DNA of 64,000 nucleotides, taken from positions 16,836,015 to 16,900,014 of the forward strand of contig NC_036461.1 in the NCBI RefSeq assembly GCF_002775205.1, read 5' to 3'. The position numbers and the translations under genes are program-made. The stretch is from Xiphophorus maculatus. Taxonomy: Eukaryota; Chordata; Actinopteri; Cyprinodontiformes; Poeciliidae. The notes beneath the pieces were generated by a model. The model saw only the letters and a program-made list of their open reading frames with translations, did no database searches and was not told the DNA's origin. Below are positions 24,901 through 36,900 of the stretch, in pieces (position 1 is the first letter of the stretch; every line of letters begins with the position of its first letter).

Positions 24901-26627
24901 CCAGCAGTCTGCTTTAACACTCACCCACACAGCAGCAATCCAGATATCACATTTAAGGACAGATAATATAGAGGGCTTATACAATAATAATAATATTATA
25001 TTGACAAAAAAGTGTCAAGTTGAAATGTTCAGAGCGGAAACACAAATTGGAGCTTGCACACATGCATTTTTAATAAATTAGAATATCAGCAAAAAGATAA
25101 GTTAGTGGATTAATTAAATTCAATTAGTGGAAATCATGTATAGAAATTTATCACACAAAGATATATTTCAAGTGGAAATTGTGACGGCTTAAAATTCAGT
25201 TTCTCAGTAATTTGAATATTACATAAGACCAGTAAAAACCAATTTTAACACAGGAATGTTATGTGATGATGACTTACACTGTCATGATTAATTTTGTGGT
25301 AAGTCATACAGGAGCGTTGCTAAAGAAGCTGGCTCTTCACAAAGTGCTTTTCACTTTATACTAATGAAAAGTTGAGTGGAAGGAAAAAAGGTGAGCAAGC
25401 GAGAAACTGAATTTGTCAAGTTTTTCTAAGCTGCAAAGCATCATAGCAAAAACAAAATCCTTTTGGCTGTATTCTAATTTACTCACTTATTGATGCATGT
25501 GTCCTGAGCTCTGCAGTTAAAAACAAAAAATAGAAAGAAAAACATCTGATTAAGCAGTATTTTATGGCTCAAGGTAAAGTGGGAGAGTGACTCCTGCAAA
25601 CGACAACAACGGTAGACTTGTCAATAACTGAAGACATGAACCTGGATAGCAGCCAGACGCAGCATAGCCCGTGTTTCCGCTCATTTTTACTTTTCAGTGA
25701 GTCACAGCCAGTGAATGGTGCACATCATAGGCATCATACTCCTCAGACATACAGTGGTCACTCTTAACGTACATTTTTCTGCATGTATTTTACATGACAG
25801 GCATCACATTGTGTTAGGTATGGCATCTCTAGGCTTTACAGTGCAGTAGCCACCAAACGGAAAATCAAATCCACTTTGCAGTATGTGTGTGATTTATACA
25901 AAATGATACATTTGTTTCATTTGTGTGTACATAGTGTGACTATACAGGTCTATGCAGGCTGTGTTATATCTTCACATAAATAGATATTAGTCTTTTTGCA
26001 GAGCCAAATGTACATAAACTCCGCACTCACACCTAAAGTCAGGTAAGCTTCCACAGAACCACCTTGAATCTTTTCATGAGACTCACAAACACTTCCTGTT
26101 GCTGTGTTTTCCTCGTGGCCACATGGTGGCACTAACAAGTGAGCACGCGGGCGAACACAATGTGGGACAGGGAGGCGTGGGACTCCCAGAAGAATAATAA
26201 TTTTTTTCAGTTCTTTCACTCAAAGGTAACACTGCTGACGTTAAAGATAAACGACTGGAAACAACACCAAAAAAAGCAAGCAAGAAGAAGAAGAAGAGTA
26301 AAACCGTAGACAACAGAAAAAAGATGCCATAAGAATAAAGGAACATAAAAAGAAAGAGAGAGATTAAAAATCGGAGGAATGAGGGTCAAAGAAAGAAAGG
26401 GTGTGGTTTACTTCTTGTTTGGCAGTGCGCAGAGAGAACGGAGAGACCAAAACTGGGTGGCTAATTTGTGCTTGTTATTGTTCTTTTTCCCTCTTTTTTT
26501 GCCTGAAAAGGGAACAACAGAGCAGTGTGTGATGTGCTTGAACATCTACATGCATTATTACAGCTGGGGTGGTGTATGTTTTAGGTGAAAGTCCAAAACC
26601 ACTGGTTATTTTGTCTGCCATGCTCGT
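21901..26627. other. Intergenic between the myosin-X 3' end and pttg1ip
   Basis: No gene found on either strand. A minus-oriented copy of the abundant DNA-element family sits at 22735-23000. The part nearest 26600 may be myosin-X 3'UTR: an ATTAAA reads on the minus strand at 26633-26628, about 175 bp after the stop, but no exact AATAAA was found nearby. Confidence 0.5.
22735..23000 (-). mobile_element. DNA-element relic, minus orientation
   Basis: GGTGGTGTCAGCATCTCATC, then CATGCTTTTCTTCAGCCAGG and, further right, GAATGGCCCAGTCAAAGTCA are the reverse complements of phrases in the plus-oriented copy at 3583-3850. Confidence 0.5.
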
Positions 26628-26806
26628 TTTAATCTCAAGTAGGACTCAGGTTTCATTTTCCATGTCTCCCAAATTCATTTAAGTTAACTCAACCTGTCGG
26701 ATTTGCTGGCTGCTGCAACTGCCTTCAACAAGACCCAAACACTAAAAGAAGGCCAAAGAAGGAGCCTGCTGCTGCTGGATGGACAAACCGAGGAGTGGCT
26801 TGATGA

Positions 26807-29800
26807 TCACCTGGCCCAGGAACTGGCCACGCTCGTCACGGACATGATGCTGCAACGCTTCTTCACCATCATGTTGATGTAGGCCTTCATGATCTTGGTG
26901 ACCTCTCCAACCTGCAGAGGGAAAACACGTGTTGGACCATGACATCGTCCTACCGACAACGGCGGTTTTTGATATGAGCTATGTGGCGTTCTGCCAGGGC
27001 AACACAGCATAAGGGGCAGCATAGAGCTTTATAAGAAAAAGTCTTAGTTGCATGTTCAATCCAGGAACATCTCTCCACCAATCAATCGAGGGATTGTTCA
27101 TGCATTCTATTTATTTATTTTTTGTCAGTAAGACGTCTGACCTGTTTTCTAACCAACCATAACTCAAAATCTTAAGTATTTAGATTCAGCTAGATCAGTT
27201 TTGTCTATCTGGATTATTGTTAACATTTCTGGGGGGTTCTCAATGTTTCTAACAGGTTACTTTGTACAGCAGAAGAAGGTTTACAGTTTACTTGAATAAC
27301 CCAACATTGATTTTCTGTCTGTCTTGTCTAAATGAGATGGGCTTGTGTTCAGCAAGGGAAGCACAAAAGGTGCAATAAGGCATAAAAGAAACTATTTTAG
27401 GAAGTATATTGACAGCGTATTAATACAGACTGTAGTTTCTGGTGTTGCATAAGTACCAGAAGGCTACATTTGTGAATGCAACTGGAGCTGTATGCAGTAT
27501 CATAGATTTGCTTCATCTTGATATAAAAAGCACCACATTATTTGTTGACGGTATGCTATTTTAGTGCTCATCGTTACACAACAGTAAGTCTGGTGATTGT
27601 ATAACTCTTCATCAGTCAAACGATACATGCAGGAAAACTGAAGAAACTCAGTGAAGTCTCACCTGTGGAGTCTCGAAGTACATCTCCCTCTCATCCACGA
27701 TGATCTTATAGGTGCAGGGCTGTGAAGCTCCAAAGAAGGTTATGTGCTCGTACTGGAACGTCTCCAGTGGTTTCGGTTCACCTCGCTTATACACAGAAAC
27801 ATTGTCGACACTCACACCCAGCCACAGATCATGAGGGAACCCTCCTTCTTTACACTGCCAAGAGAAGACATTTTGTTTCATTTTTTTAATACCACTCTCC
27901 TGACCATGACATCCATCCAGGGGTGGAAATTAGCACCCGCCACTGGTAAAAGTATGAAGTGGCGTGTAAATTGGAGCAACACACTGTGGCGCCACTGTGG
28001 CAGGTTGACAATTTGAACAGAAAAAAAAGAAGCTGCATTCAGATTGAACGTCTGTCCAGAGGAGGACTGACCGTCTGGAGTCCAGACTGATGTGCATAAT
28101 GTCCATATCTGGCGGCCGTACGCTGTCATAATTTAACAAAAAAATCTATTAAATATAATTTTTATCGATCGTGACAGTCCATTGGTTGATTTTATTGACG
28201 GACATTGGGCTTATCTGATCAAATCCCTTAGTTCTCCTTGGCTCGCCCCTCCCCTGTAAGTTTATAAATAGCGCCAATTCAGCTATCCGGAGTACGAGAA
28301 AATGAGTGGATACGAGACGGAGCGGGTCAGAAAAACTACGACAAAAACTAAAAAGCGCATAAGCCCATTCAGAAAAAAGTGTCAAACTAACCAATATGTT
28401 AATTGCCACACTAACTTTGACCGTTGGAGGAGATTCAGTAGCGGAGAAGGAGCTTTAGGGGCTTCAGGGCTTTATTATCTTTGGAGGAGGATGATGATGA
28501 TGATGAGAGAGACATGACCAGGAGGAAGAGTTCAGGTTAGCTGCTGCTGCCCGGTAAGAAGGAGTGAAAATGTTCATAAAGAAAAAGTTTCATGCAGACA
28601 GGAAGGCAGGTGCGTGTGAAGGGAAAGCTAACACTAAGGTCCAGGTAGTCACCAAAACTCTTTCTGGAGAAAATTTTTAATTTCCACCCCTGCATCCATC
28701 ATCTTTGTTATTTCTCACCTCCACGTCGAAGAGAGTGGAGCCGTATCCGGGCCACTCCTTGATGATGCTCATGTACTTGAGCATGGCCTGGTGCTGTGGC
28801 ATGCCCTGCAGACGGGTCCACTTCTCCAGGATGCTGGTGCGTGTTGCAGATGTCTCCTCCTTCACCCACATCTCCAGCCTCTGCTCCCCTTCCACCTGAA
28901 ACGTCGAATGGATCTCTGTCAAACAGTCAGCAAACAGGTGCGACTGGCAGGAAAGTGAACTTAAGAGGCCGCAGTCGGGGAAGCCTGGATTAGTACGATT
29001 AACACCTTTGCCTTTTTCCCCCCCCCCATTGTTGTTAACGCAGATTAAGGATTGCGGAGGCGTACCTTCTGCTTCTTCAGGGAACCCGTTTTGCTTTTCC
29101 TGAGGGAGGAATCCCTGAAGGTGGGAGTCTTTCGTTTCTCCGTGCTGGCCCCGGTCCCGCCCTGTCCTCCGACGGCCCCGATCACGTCTCCGATTCCTCC
29201 GCTGCCTCTCGACCCGGCTCCGCCTGCCGCTCCCACGCCCGGTTTGGTGGACTGCAAGATGCGATTCCGAAGGCGTCCGATCGGATAGACGCTTCCCAGG
29301 CTCCATCCAGCCCGACCCGCCCCGTCGCCATGGAGATACTGGAGACGTAAAGCCGCCAGGTGCTGCAAAGTCTCCTCCGAGGCAGGGAAGTGGCCGCTAA
29401 TTAATGATTCATGAGCCTGGAAGAAAAAAAACAGGATTATTTCCCAATAATATTCTAAATTTAAACCAAACTTTATTCTTTTTTCCAACAAGCTGATTTT
29501 CACTGTGTAAAATGTAAGACTACATTAACACAAGTTAATACAACTTGTTCCCATGTAATGCCAAGTAGACGTCATTTAGATTACGGCGGATATTTCAGGA
29601 TGAAAGGAAAAACCTCCTGATTTACTAAAACACTTTAACAATTTGCATATCCACTAAACTGATTTCTTTCATCTTTGCGATGCTGAGGCACCATCTGAAC
29701 TTGTCTGATTAACATTTTTGTTACGTTATTGTGCGTAGATTTTTAAAATGCTAAAGAAGTCAATGATTTTTACCAGAAGGAATAAAATACCCACAGCGTC

Positions 29801-30950
29801 TTGCAAAACTATTCATAAGATCAAAATTTTACTATCGGACCTACGCATAGAGAACTCTGTGGAGCGGAAAACAAATACCACAACCTCCAGCTAAGAAATG
29901 TGGTGGTGGCAGAATCATGCTGTGGGAACGCTTTCTTAACAGTGTCAGGGAAGATTGTCAGAGATGATTGTGAAAGTGTAAAAAATAATTACCATAGAGG
30001 AAGAGGCATAATTTTTGATGAAATCACACCTGTTCAAACATGAATGCAAACTCCACACCCTCCTTGGGCATGCTCTCTACATCCAGGAAGCAGTACAGCT
30101 TGAAGTACAGTTTCCACTCTCCCTCCTCCTCATCCTCTTCACTGCCTGCCAGTCTGAACACCCACACACACACACACACCCACACAAAAATAGAAACATC
30201 AGCTCATTGCGCAAAATCAATCTACAATCCTAACAGGCCTCTAGTTGCACTGTAATGTTTAAGGAGGCCGACTTACCTCTCAAACTTGGCCAGAACGTCC
30301 GCCACAATCACTCTGCTCTCCAGCGCTCTGTCTGTGAAAGAGCTGTGTTCGAATAGAGAAAACAGGTTCTTACTGTCCTCCATGGCCAGACCTCTGATGA
30401 GCTTCTCAACAACCTGCAGCAGCAAAAATGTATTGTTTTTAGGAGATGCACAGATCTACCCAAAAATGAATAACTTTAAAGCTTTTCCTTGCAGAATCCT
30501 GACCTATTTCTTGTCTATTTTTGGCTATTTGATGCAACCTGACCTTATTAACGTGGTATTGTGTCCTTGTAGGATTATTGAAATCGGTACTACAGAAGAA
30601 GGAGATTTTTTAAAAATTTCAGCACCATACTATCATTTTTTTTAAAAAAAGCTGAAGATGTAAAATTGGCCCATTCTTTTAGCTCTGTTGCTGCAGTAAA
30701 ACCCTCCAGAGACGTTCAGTATGTTACACATCTGTTACACACCTCTCCAGCTGTGGTGTGTGAGTTAATGGAGATCTTGCAGGAGCCTCCTCCGTGGCAG
30801 TACACAGTGGTGCTCATCTCCTGCCTGAGCAGCAGGGCGGCGATCTCCTCCTGAGATGGAACAAACTCACGAGTCTTGGTCTTCTTCAGGGATTCTCCGA
30901 TGAAGCTGGCATAGCGCTCGATCTCGGTGCCGGGATAACGCTCCCGTACC
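26807..30950 (-). CDS. myo10l: Myosin-X FERM exons and C-terminus
   Basis: Exons: 30743-30950, 30277-30413, 30030-30153, 29066-29416, 28719-28895, 27663-27854 and 26807-26911. The FERM domain begins near the invariant [20 protein letters not shown]. It holds [20 protein letters not shown] and [20 protein letters not shown] and ends in a [11 protein letters not shown] helix with tail [14 protein letters not shown]. Exon 29066-29416 encodes a Gly/Ala-rich insert ([19 protein letters not shown] and [12 protein letters not shown]) where the human protein has a compact TFTPCERLEKRRT-type linker. In mammals this unit binds beta-integrin tails. The intron 27855-28718 holds a hAT-type element. Confidence 0.94.
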
Positions 30951-33900
30951 CTGAGCCACAAACGTAGGTTTTTGTTTCGGTATAAAGAGGTTTCAGTAAT
31001 CAGAGGCAAAGAGTTCCTGTTACCTTTTAAGGTGGAAGCGGAGGTATCTGAGGATGGCTCGACTGGGCAGGAAAGTGCAGCTCATGCAGGTGAGCAGGTG
31101 CCAGTGTGCCAGATTGGCTGGGCTGTTTGGTTGAGGCACATGATTGGTCTGCTTGATCACCTGACAATAAACCTAGAAGAAGAAAAACATAAGAGAATTT
31201 ACTAAAGGAATACTCATCTTTACCATATCGCCAGATATTGTCCGAGCAAAGTATTTACACCCTTTAAACCTTTTTACATTTTGTCATGTTTTAACCACCA
31301 TTGCTGTAAGCAAGACATGAAAAGTCCCACAGGAAAACTAAAATTAACTGGGGAAAACTGATTAGAGTTGATGGGAAGCTGGATGGACATAATAAGGGGC
31401 AGTCCAGAAACAAAACCTGTTGGAGGAGGCTGGAGAAGTTCACCGTCTCAAATTTGACTAAGGCTGAGACCATTTTTAAAGATGCATGGGGAGAATTTGA
31501 AGTTGTTAGATGTCTCAAGCTGGTAGTGAGATACCACCAAAGAGTTGCAGCTGAAACAGCAAGGAAACATTGTTCTATATGAAAAATGTTCTGATCTTTA
31601 TTTGACAAACAATTTGAAAACCATTAATGATTTTTCCTCCAACCTGACAATCTTTGCTCCTTAGCAACTGTCACATAAAATTCCCCCCCGAATCACATCG
31701 ATGTTTGTGGCTTTAACATAAGAGAATGTAAAAAGTAAAATAAAAAAAAGAAGAATCCAAAACTCTGTTTACTGTATCTTTTTATTTTTTTGACAAAGAC
31801 ACATATTAACTTATGACAGAAATAAAAACGTACCTCATCCCTGAGAGGGCGCAGATCCTGGCAGGTCTGCAGGATGCCCTGAATGATGGGCACCGTGTCT
31901 GCCAGCGTCTCCATCTCCTGCAGAGAATTGAAAACTCTCACCGCCTCGTCCTGCAGACTGGCGTAGCCCTGCTGCCGATGTACTGCACACAGAAAAATGA
32001 ACGTGGGACAAAAAAAAAGAGAGTAAAACAGTAAAAAGGAATACCTTGAGGACAGCAAGAATAAAAAATAAAACCATGCAGTCATGTGGGATTAACATGC
32101 ATTAAAATTTAAAAGAAAAGCGTCTTTTAAACGGAGTCACTCACAGCTGGTGACCTCTCCGTAAGGCAGCGGCAGCAGAGGAGAGTGCAGCGGATGCTGT
32201 GTGTATCTCAGGATAGGGTTCCTCCTGTACATCTGCTCCACTATTTCTGCATTCACACTGTTCTCCTGAGGAAATGAATAACAAACTCTCAACTTAAGTA
32301 CAGATATCAGCTCATAGATTTGAGTTTGCACTCCTATAGTGACTTCATTTTACCTTGATGTCTCTGATGAGCTGCAGAGTCGGGGTTTCGATTGGAGTTT
32401 TGCTTTCGATGACTCCCAGGATTGCAGCCGTCCATCTCATGGCCTCGTTCAGCATTTTGGTATATAGGCGATAGCAATGCTTCCTTCCATACACAATGAT
32501 GTTCCAGTAGCCTGTAAAGACACCGTTCAGTTACTATTTATGAATTCAAAACATTTTCAGAAGCAGAAGCCTTGCATGTATCCTGGACTGCCTCTGTATG
32601 ACTCCTGATGAGGCCCTTTCGGCAGCTTCCTTTCATTTCCCGTTCCTCACCAGTCTCCTTGTGGACCCGCTCATCCGGCTGGATGACGGAGCAGAGGGAG
32701 TTGAGGACCAGAGTCCCCATCTTGGATGAGTTTTTCTCTGCGCTCTTGTAGTAATCCAGAGAGTTGTGGGTCAAAACAAACCACCGTTTCTTCAGCTTCA
32801 AGGAGGTGCTCTTAGCGTTCGTCTTCATCTCCTTGTGGAGCCAACCTGAAGGTGATGAAAGGGGAGGACGAGATGTAACCTCAAAGGTCCCTCGCGCCAT
32901 ATGCTCTGACTTTGAGAAATGTTATGGAACAAGTGTTCTCTCAGTTGTAAAATTTGTAAAAGCAATAATTTCTTTCCCACAAATGTAATGTACTCAACTT
33001 AAAGGTTGGATCTTTCTAAATTTTCTATTTTATGTTGCAGAAATGAAAGATGTCTTAATTTTAAAGTCTTTTCCCAAAACCCTGCCGGTAGCGCCAATAA
33101 AGGTGGACTGCACTTAAAAGATTGCAAATATTTTTAGGTTTCATTTTCTGAAACACTTACCTCTGACAAGGAACTCCTGTCCATCTATCCTGGCATCTCC
33201 CTTGGGTTTCTGCAGCAGACTGATCCAGTGATGCATCTCCTCGGGTGTGTCACTGTTGCAGTGGATCACTCGGTTTGCCGTAATGATGACAAACGAATTT
33301 GGGCTGCAAAAAGTGAGTGGAATGAGGTCAAATTAGGTCAGATTAGTCTTTCATTCTAAACGTTTTTGTTCCACACTAAGTTAGATCTTCCTATTCAACC
33401 GTTTGTCTTATCCCTGCAACACATTTCAGTAGGAACTGAGGAGACCGCACACGTTACGAATTGGCTTTTCCAGCCATTCTCAAGGTAGATATCGATCATC
33501 ACAACACTTTTGAATTTGACAGAAGCTATTTCAACAGCCTTAATGTTTTCAGATATCATATGTATGTGTATAAATTATACAATTCTACATAAATATTCTG
33601 TGTTTCTTTTTCAATACTTCTGCTGTTCTCCCTGGTATTCTGGATGTCGATTTCTGACTTGTGGGGGCTCAAAGGTTCTCCCATTTTTCAAAAACTGTAT
33701 TTAAAGATTGATCACAGGCTCTCAATGAGATTATTAATCTGGAGTTTCTCTCTAAACTTCCAATGTTTGGATTCTTGGCTCACTTTTGCTTGTGACCTGA
33801 TGCTCCATTGCGCTGATAAAAGAAATGTTTACCATCTGGAAGATGTTTTAATGTTTATTCATGGAAGATAAAATTGAAAGTGATCCCACGCTTTTGTATG

Positions 33901-36900
33901 AGAGGCAACCCCCCACACCTGTTCCTGTCTAAGCAACTTTCTATATCATGTAAGAAAAAAAAACAAAGTCCCTATTTCTGTAATTTGGGGCATATTTTTG
34001 TTTGCCTGCAAATAGCAAATATTGTACAATGTTTTTGACGCAGTTTGAGATAAAATCAAGCTTTTATATCTATCGTTTTGTAGATATAAAACGAGGATCT
34101 ACAAAATCCTCGTTTTATATATTTGAATTGGTTGTGCATTGATTGCTCTGACTTACCGATCGGGGTTGTCTGATGCACAAACAGAGTCGATAAGCCCTAC
34201 ATCAAGAGTTCCCTGGATAAAAGATAACAGGAAGAGATAATTACCACAATAGCCATGATAAAGTTTACATGATCAATTCATTAGTTCACTCAAATAAAGA
34301 CTTACAACAGCATTTTTAGGATTGGCCTGCTCATGGGACATGTCCAGCAGCTGTTCAGGAGTGCACACTCTCACCTTGCTAAGCACATTAAACCACCCAC
34401 TATGCAGGCAAAGAGAAAATTCAATTACATGTTACTAGCTTTAAAAAAACCCCCAGTATGTTTCTGCACAAAGCTCTATGTCACACCTTGCATCTTCTGG
34501 CGACTCAGCAAACACTTGGTACGTCCTCTCGTCTGTCACGATGTTCAGAGCGTTCTCTTTTTCATGATTGTCCACGATCTCCCTGCAGAATCACAAGCAG
34601 GTCAGCTGTTGGCATCGACAGGTTGAACGTTTGAATAAAATGTGTCATTTTTTTTCATCTGGAAGTTTAAGGTTATACTTGGCCGCCCTTATGTCGATGG
34701 TTCCTTTCAGCTTTTCCTCGCTGTCATTCTCGTAGTACATCAGTTTGCTGTCTCGCAGCACAAACCAGCGCATCTTCCAGTTTCTTAGGAAGAACAAACC
34801 ACGATTAGAACCACCTCGTTTACTTTTGAGATCGTTCGATTGTACCGCAGTGTTCTTTCAGTGAGCATCTGTTGCAGGGTTTTATTTCGTTAGCATGCAG
34901 GCTGAGCTCAGTAGTGACTACAACAACCTCCGGGAAAGAGTGGACAGTCCTCCTCCCTTCTTGTAGAGCCACCCGGACTTCAAGGACTCCTGCTTGGACC
35001 GGAACCACATGAACGTCTCGTCTTTTAACACACACCAGCGCCGCTTCCACGGGATCATCAGACCAGCTGAAGGAACACAGAGAGCACATTAACACAGCAA
35101 CAAAAAAAAAAAATTCTTAAAACAGTGGCCTCGGTCCAGCCAGTAAGTTAACAATAGGATTTTTTTAGCATGCGCAATAATTTTTGCTTACTTACGAGAA
35201 GGTTTTTGATTCAAATGTACTATTTGGTGGTCTGTTTTTTTCACGAACGAATATGCACTGACAATAAAAACAAAGCCAGGTAATTAAATATACATGTCCG
35301 ATGCAGGTTTTGACAAAATACAACTGTAAGATGGAAAAAGAGCTTCAGATTTTGGTTTGTGTTTATCTGGGACGATGACATCACAGAAGGAAGTAGTAAA
35401 AATAGAAGGGCTGGGCTTATGGAGATGTACTCTTTAACAGTTCTTTATGTCAGCCGTGTAATGGCTGACATAAAGTCATTACACGGCTTAATATAGTACC
35501 AAGCCTAATATATATATTTTCATAGAATTTTTTTTTTTTATTTCTATGAAATTATATCTTTTTATTTATTGGGAATATGTACGCTTGGCAGACTTAGTTT
35601 TAAAATTATTTTTATTAATCTACAAAGTCAAAATGATTATTAAAAATAATAAAACAATATATTATCTGTATTTTTTTTTTTACTTTTTATTAGAAAATGG
35701 TGGGTGGATCAAAATTATTTATAAACCTTTGACATTGCAACACTAAAATCCTTCTTATAACCACATTTGCTTACGTCCAATGACACTTTGATTATTTATT
35801 GATGAAGCTGAAAGTCTTTAAGGTTGGAAGGCCTCTTTGCCATTACCCTAATCTTTAGCTGATTTTCTATCAGCTTCAAGTCAGGACTCTTTCTTTCTGG
35901 ACGACTTTAACATGTAAAAAAAGAAAAAGAAAAACCCGGGAAAGTGTTTATGTTTCTGCATTTTTCTGTCCAAGAACATTTATTAAACATAAGAGAGTAT
36001 TAGAAATGAAAGATGTAAGGTTAGACAGACGCACCTTTCATGTAGAGGTAACCATGGAAATATGGTGGCCCATTTCCATTGAGCAAAGTCACGCGTCCGT
36101 TCGTCACCTCTTCATCAGTGTCCATCATGCCATCGTGTTCATCTTCGCTGTCTGCGTACTACGACATCAAACAGAAAAACGTAATACTTACCTATGGATA
36201 CCTGGAAACATTAAACAAATACATCAGCAGCTACGGAAGCGTATTGCTATCACACAGGGGGGGGGGGGAATCAACCGTTATCACGTTTTAACGTCATACG
36301 TATCTTGTTAAAATGTTTTCCTAAACAGAACGGGACTGAACAGAAGGAAATTATGCTTAACATATGACTTAACATAAGACTGTAAATAAGTAACTAATCA
36401 TGCAAATTATACTTAACATAAGTGTTAAGTAGTAAAATAATCTATTCTGCTTTAAAAACGAACACATAGACACTTCAAATCTGGACTAGATTATTCTATG
36501 CCAATAGCTATCAAGTCTTAGTAATATATGTATCATGTTTTAACAAGATACTATCACGTCTTAACAAGATACGTATCGAGTTTTAACAAGATACTATCAC
36601 GTTGTAACGCGATAGAGCTCGATTTTTTTTCCCCTGCATGATAGCAAAGCGCTTCTACATACGCTTCCGTAATCAGTTTATCAGAAGAGTGACCAAGAAA
36701 CAAAGGATTTGCTGTACAGCTGCTCATACATGTCTGCGTGCGCGCATGTGAGGAAGCAAGTAAGTGTGTGTCCTCACAGAGTCAGAGCTGCCTCTGTAGG
36801 ACTCCACGCTGGTGTTGGTGCAGGTGGACTTCCTCGGGTGCTCCTCGTCCGTCACGGTAGCGCTCCCGCGGTTGCTTCCAGACACCGAGCTGTCGTCCCC

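Noticed and set aside
28302..28517. Possible separate gene encoding a basic 71-residue protein
   Set aside because: It lies wholly within a transposon with intact ends and target duplication and has no recognised domain, so it is reported only as part of that element.
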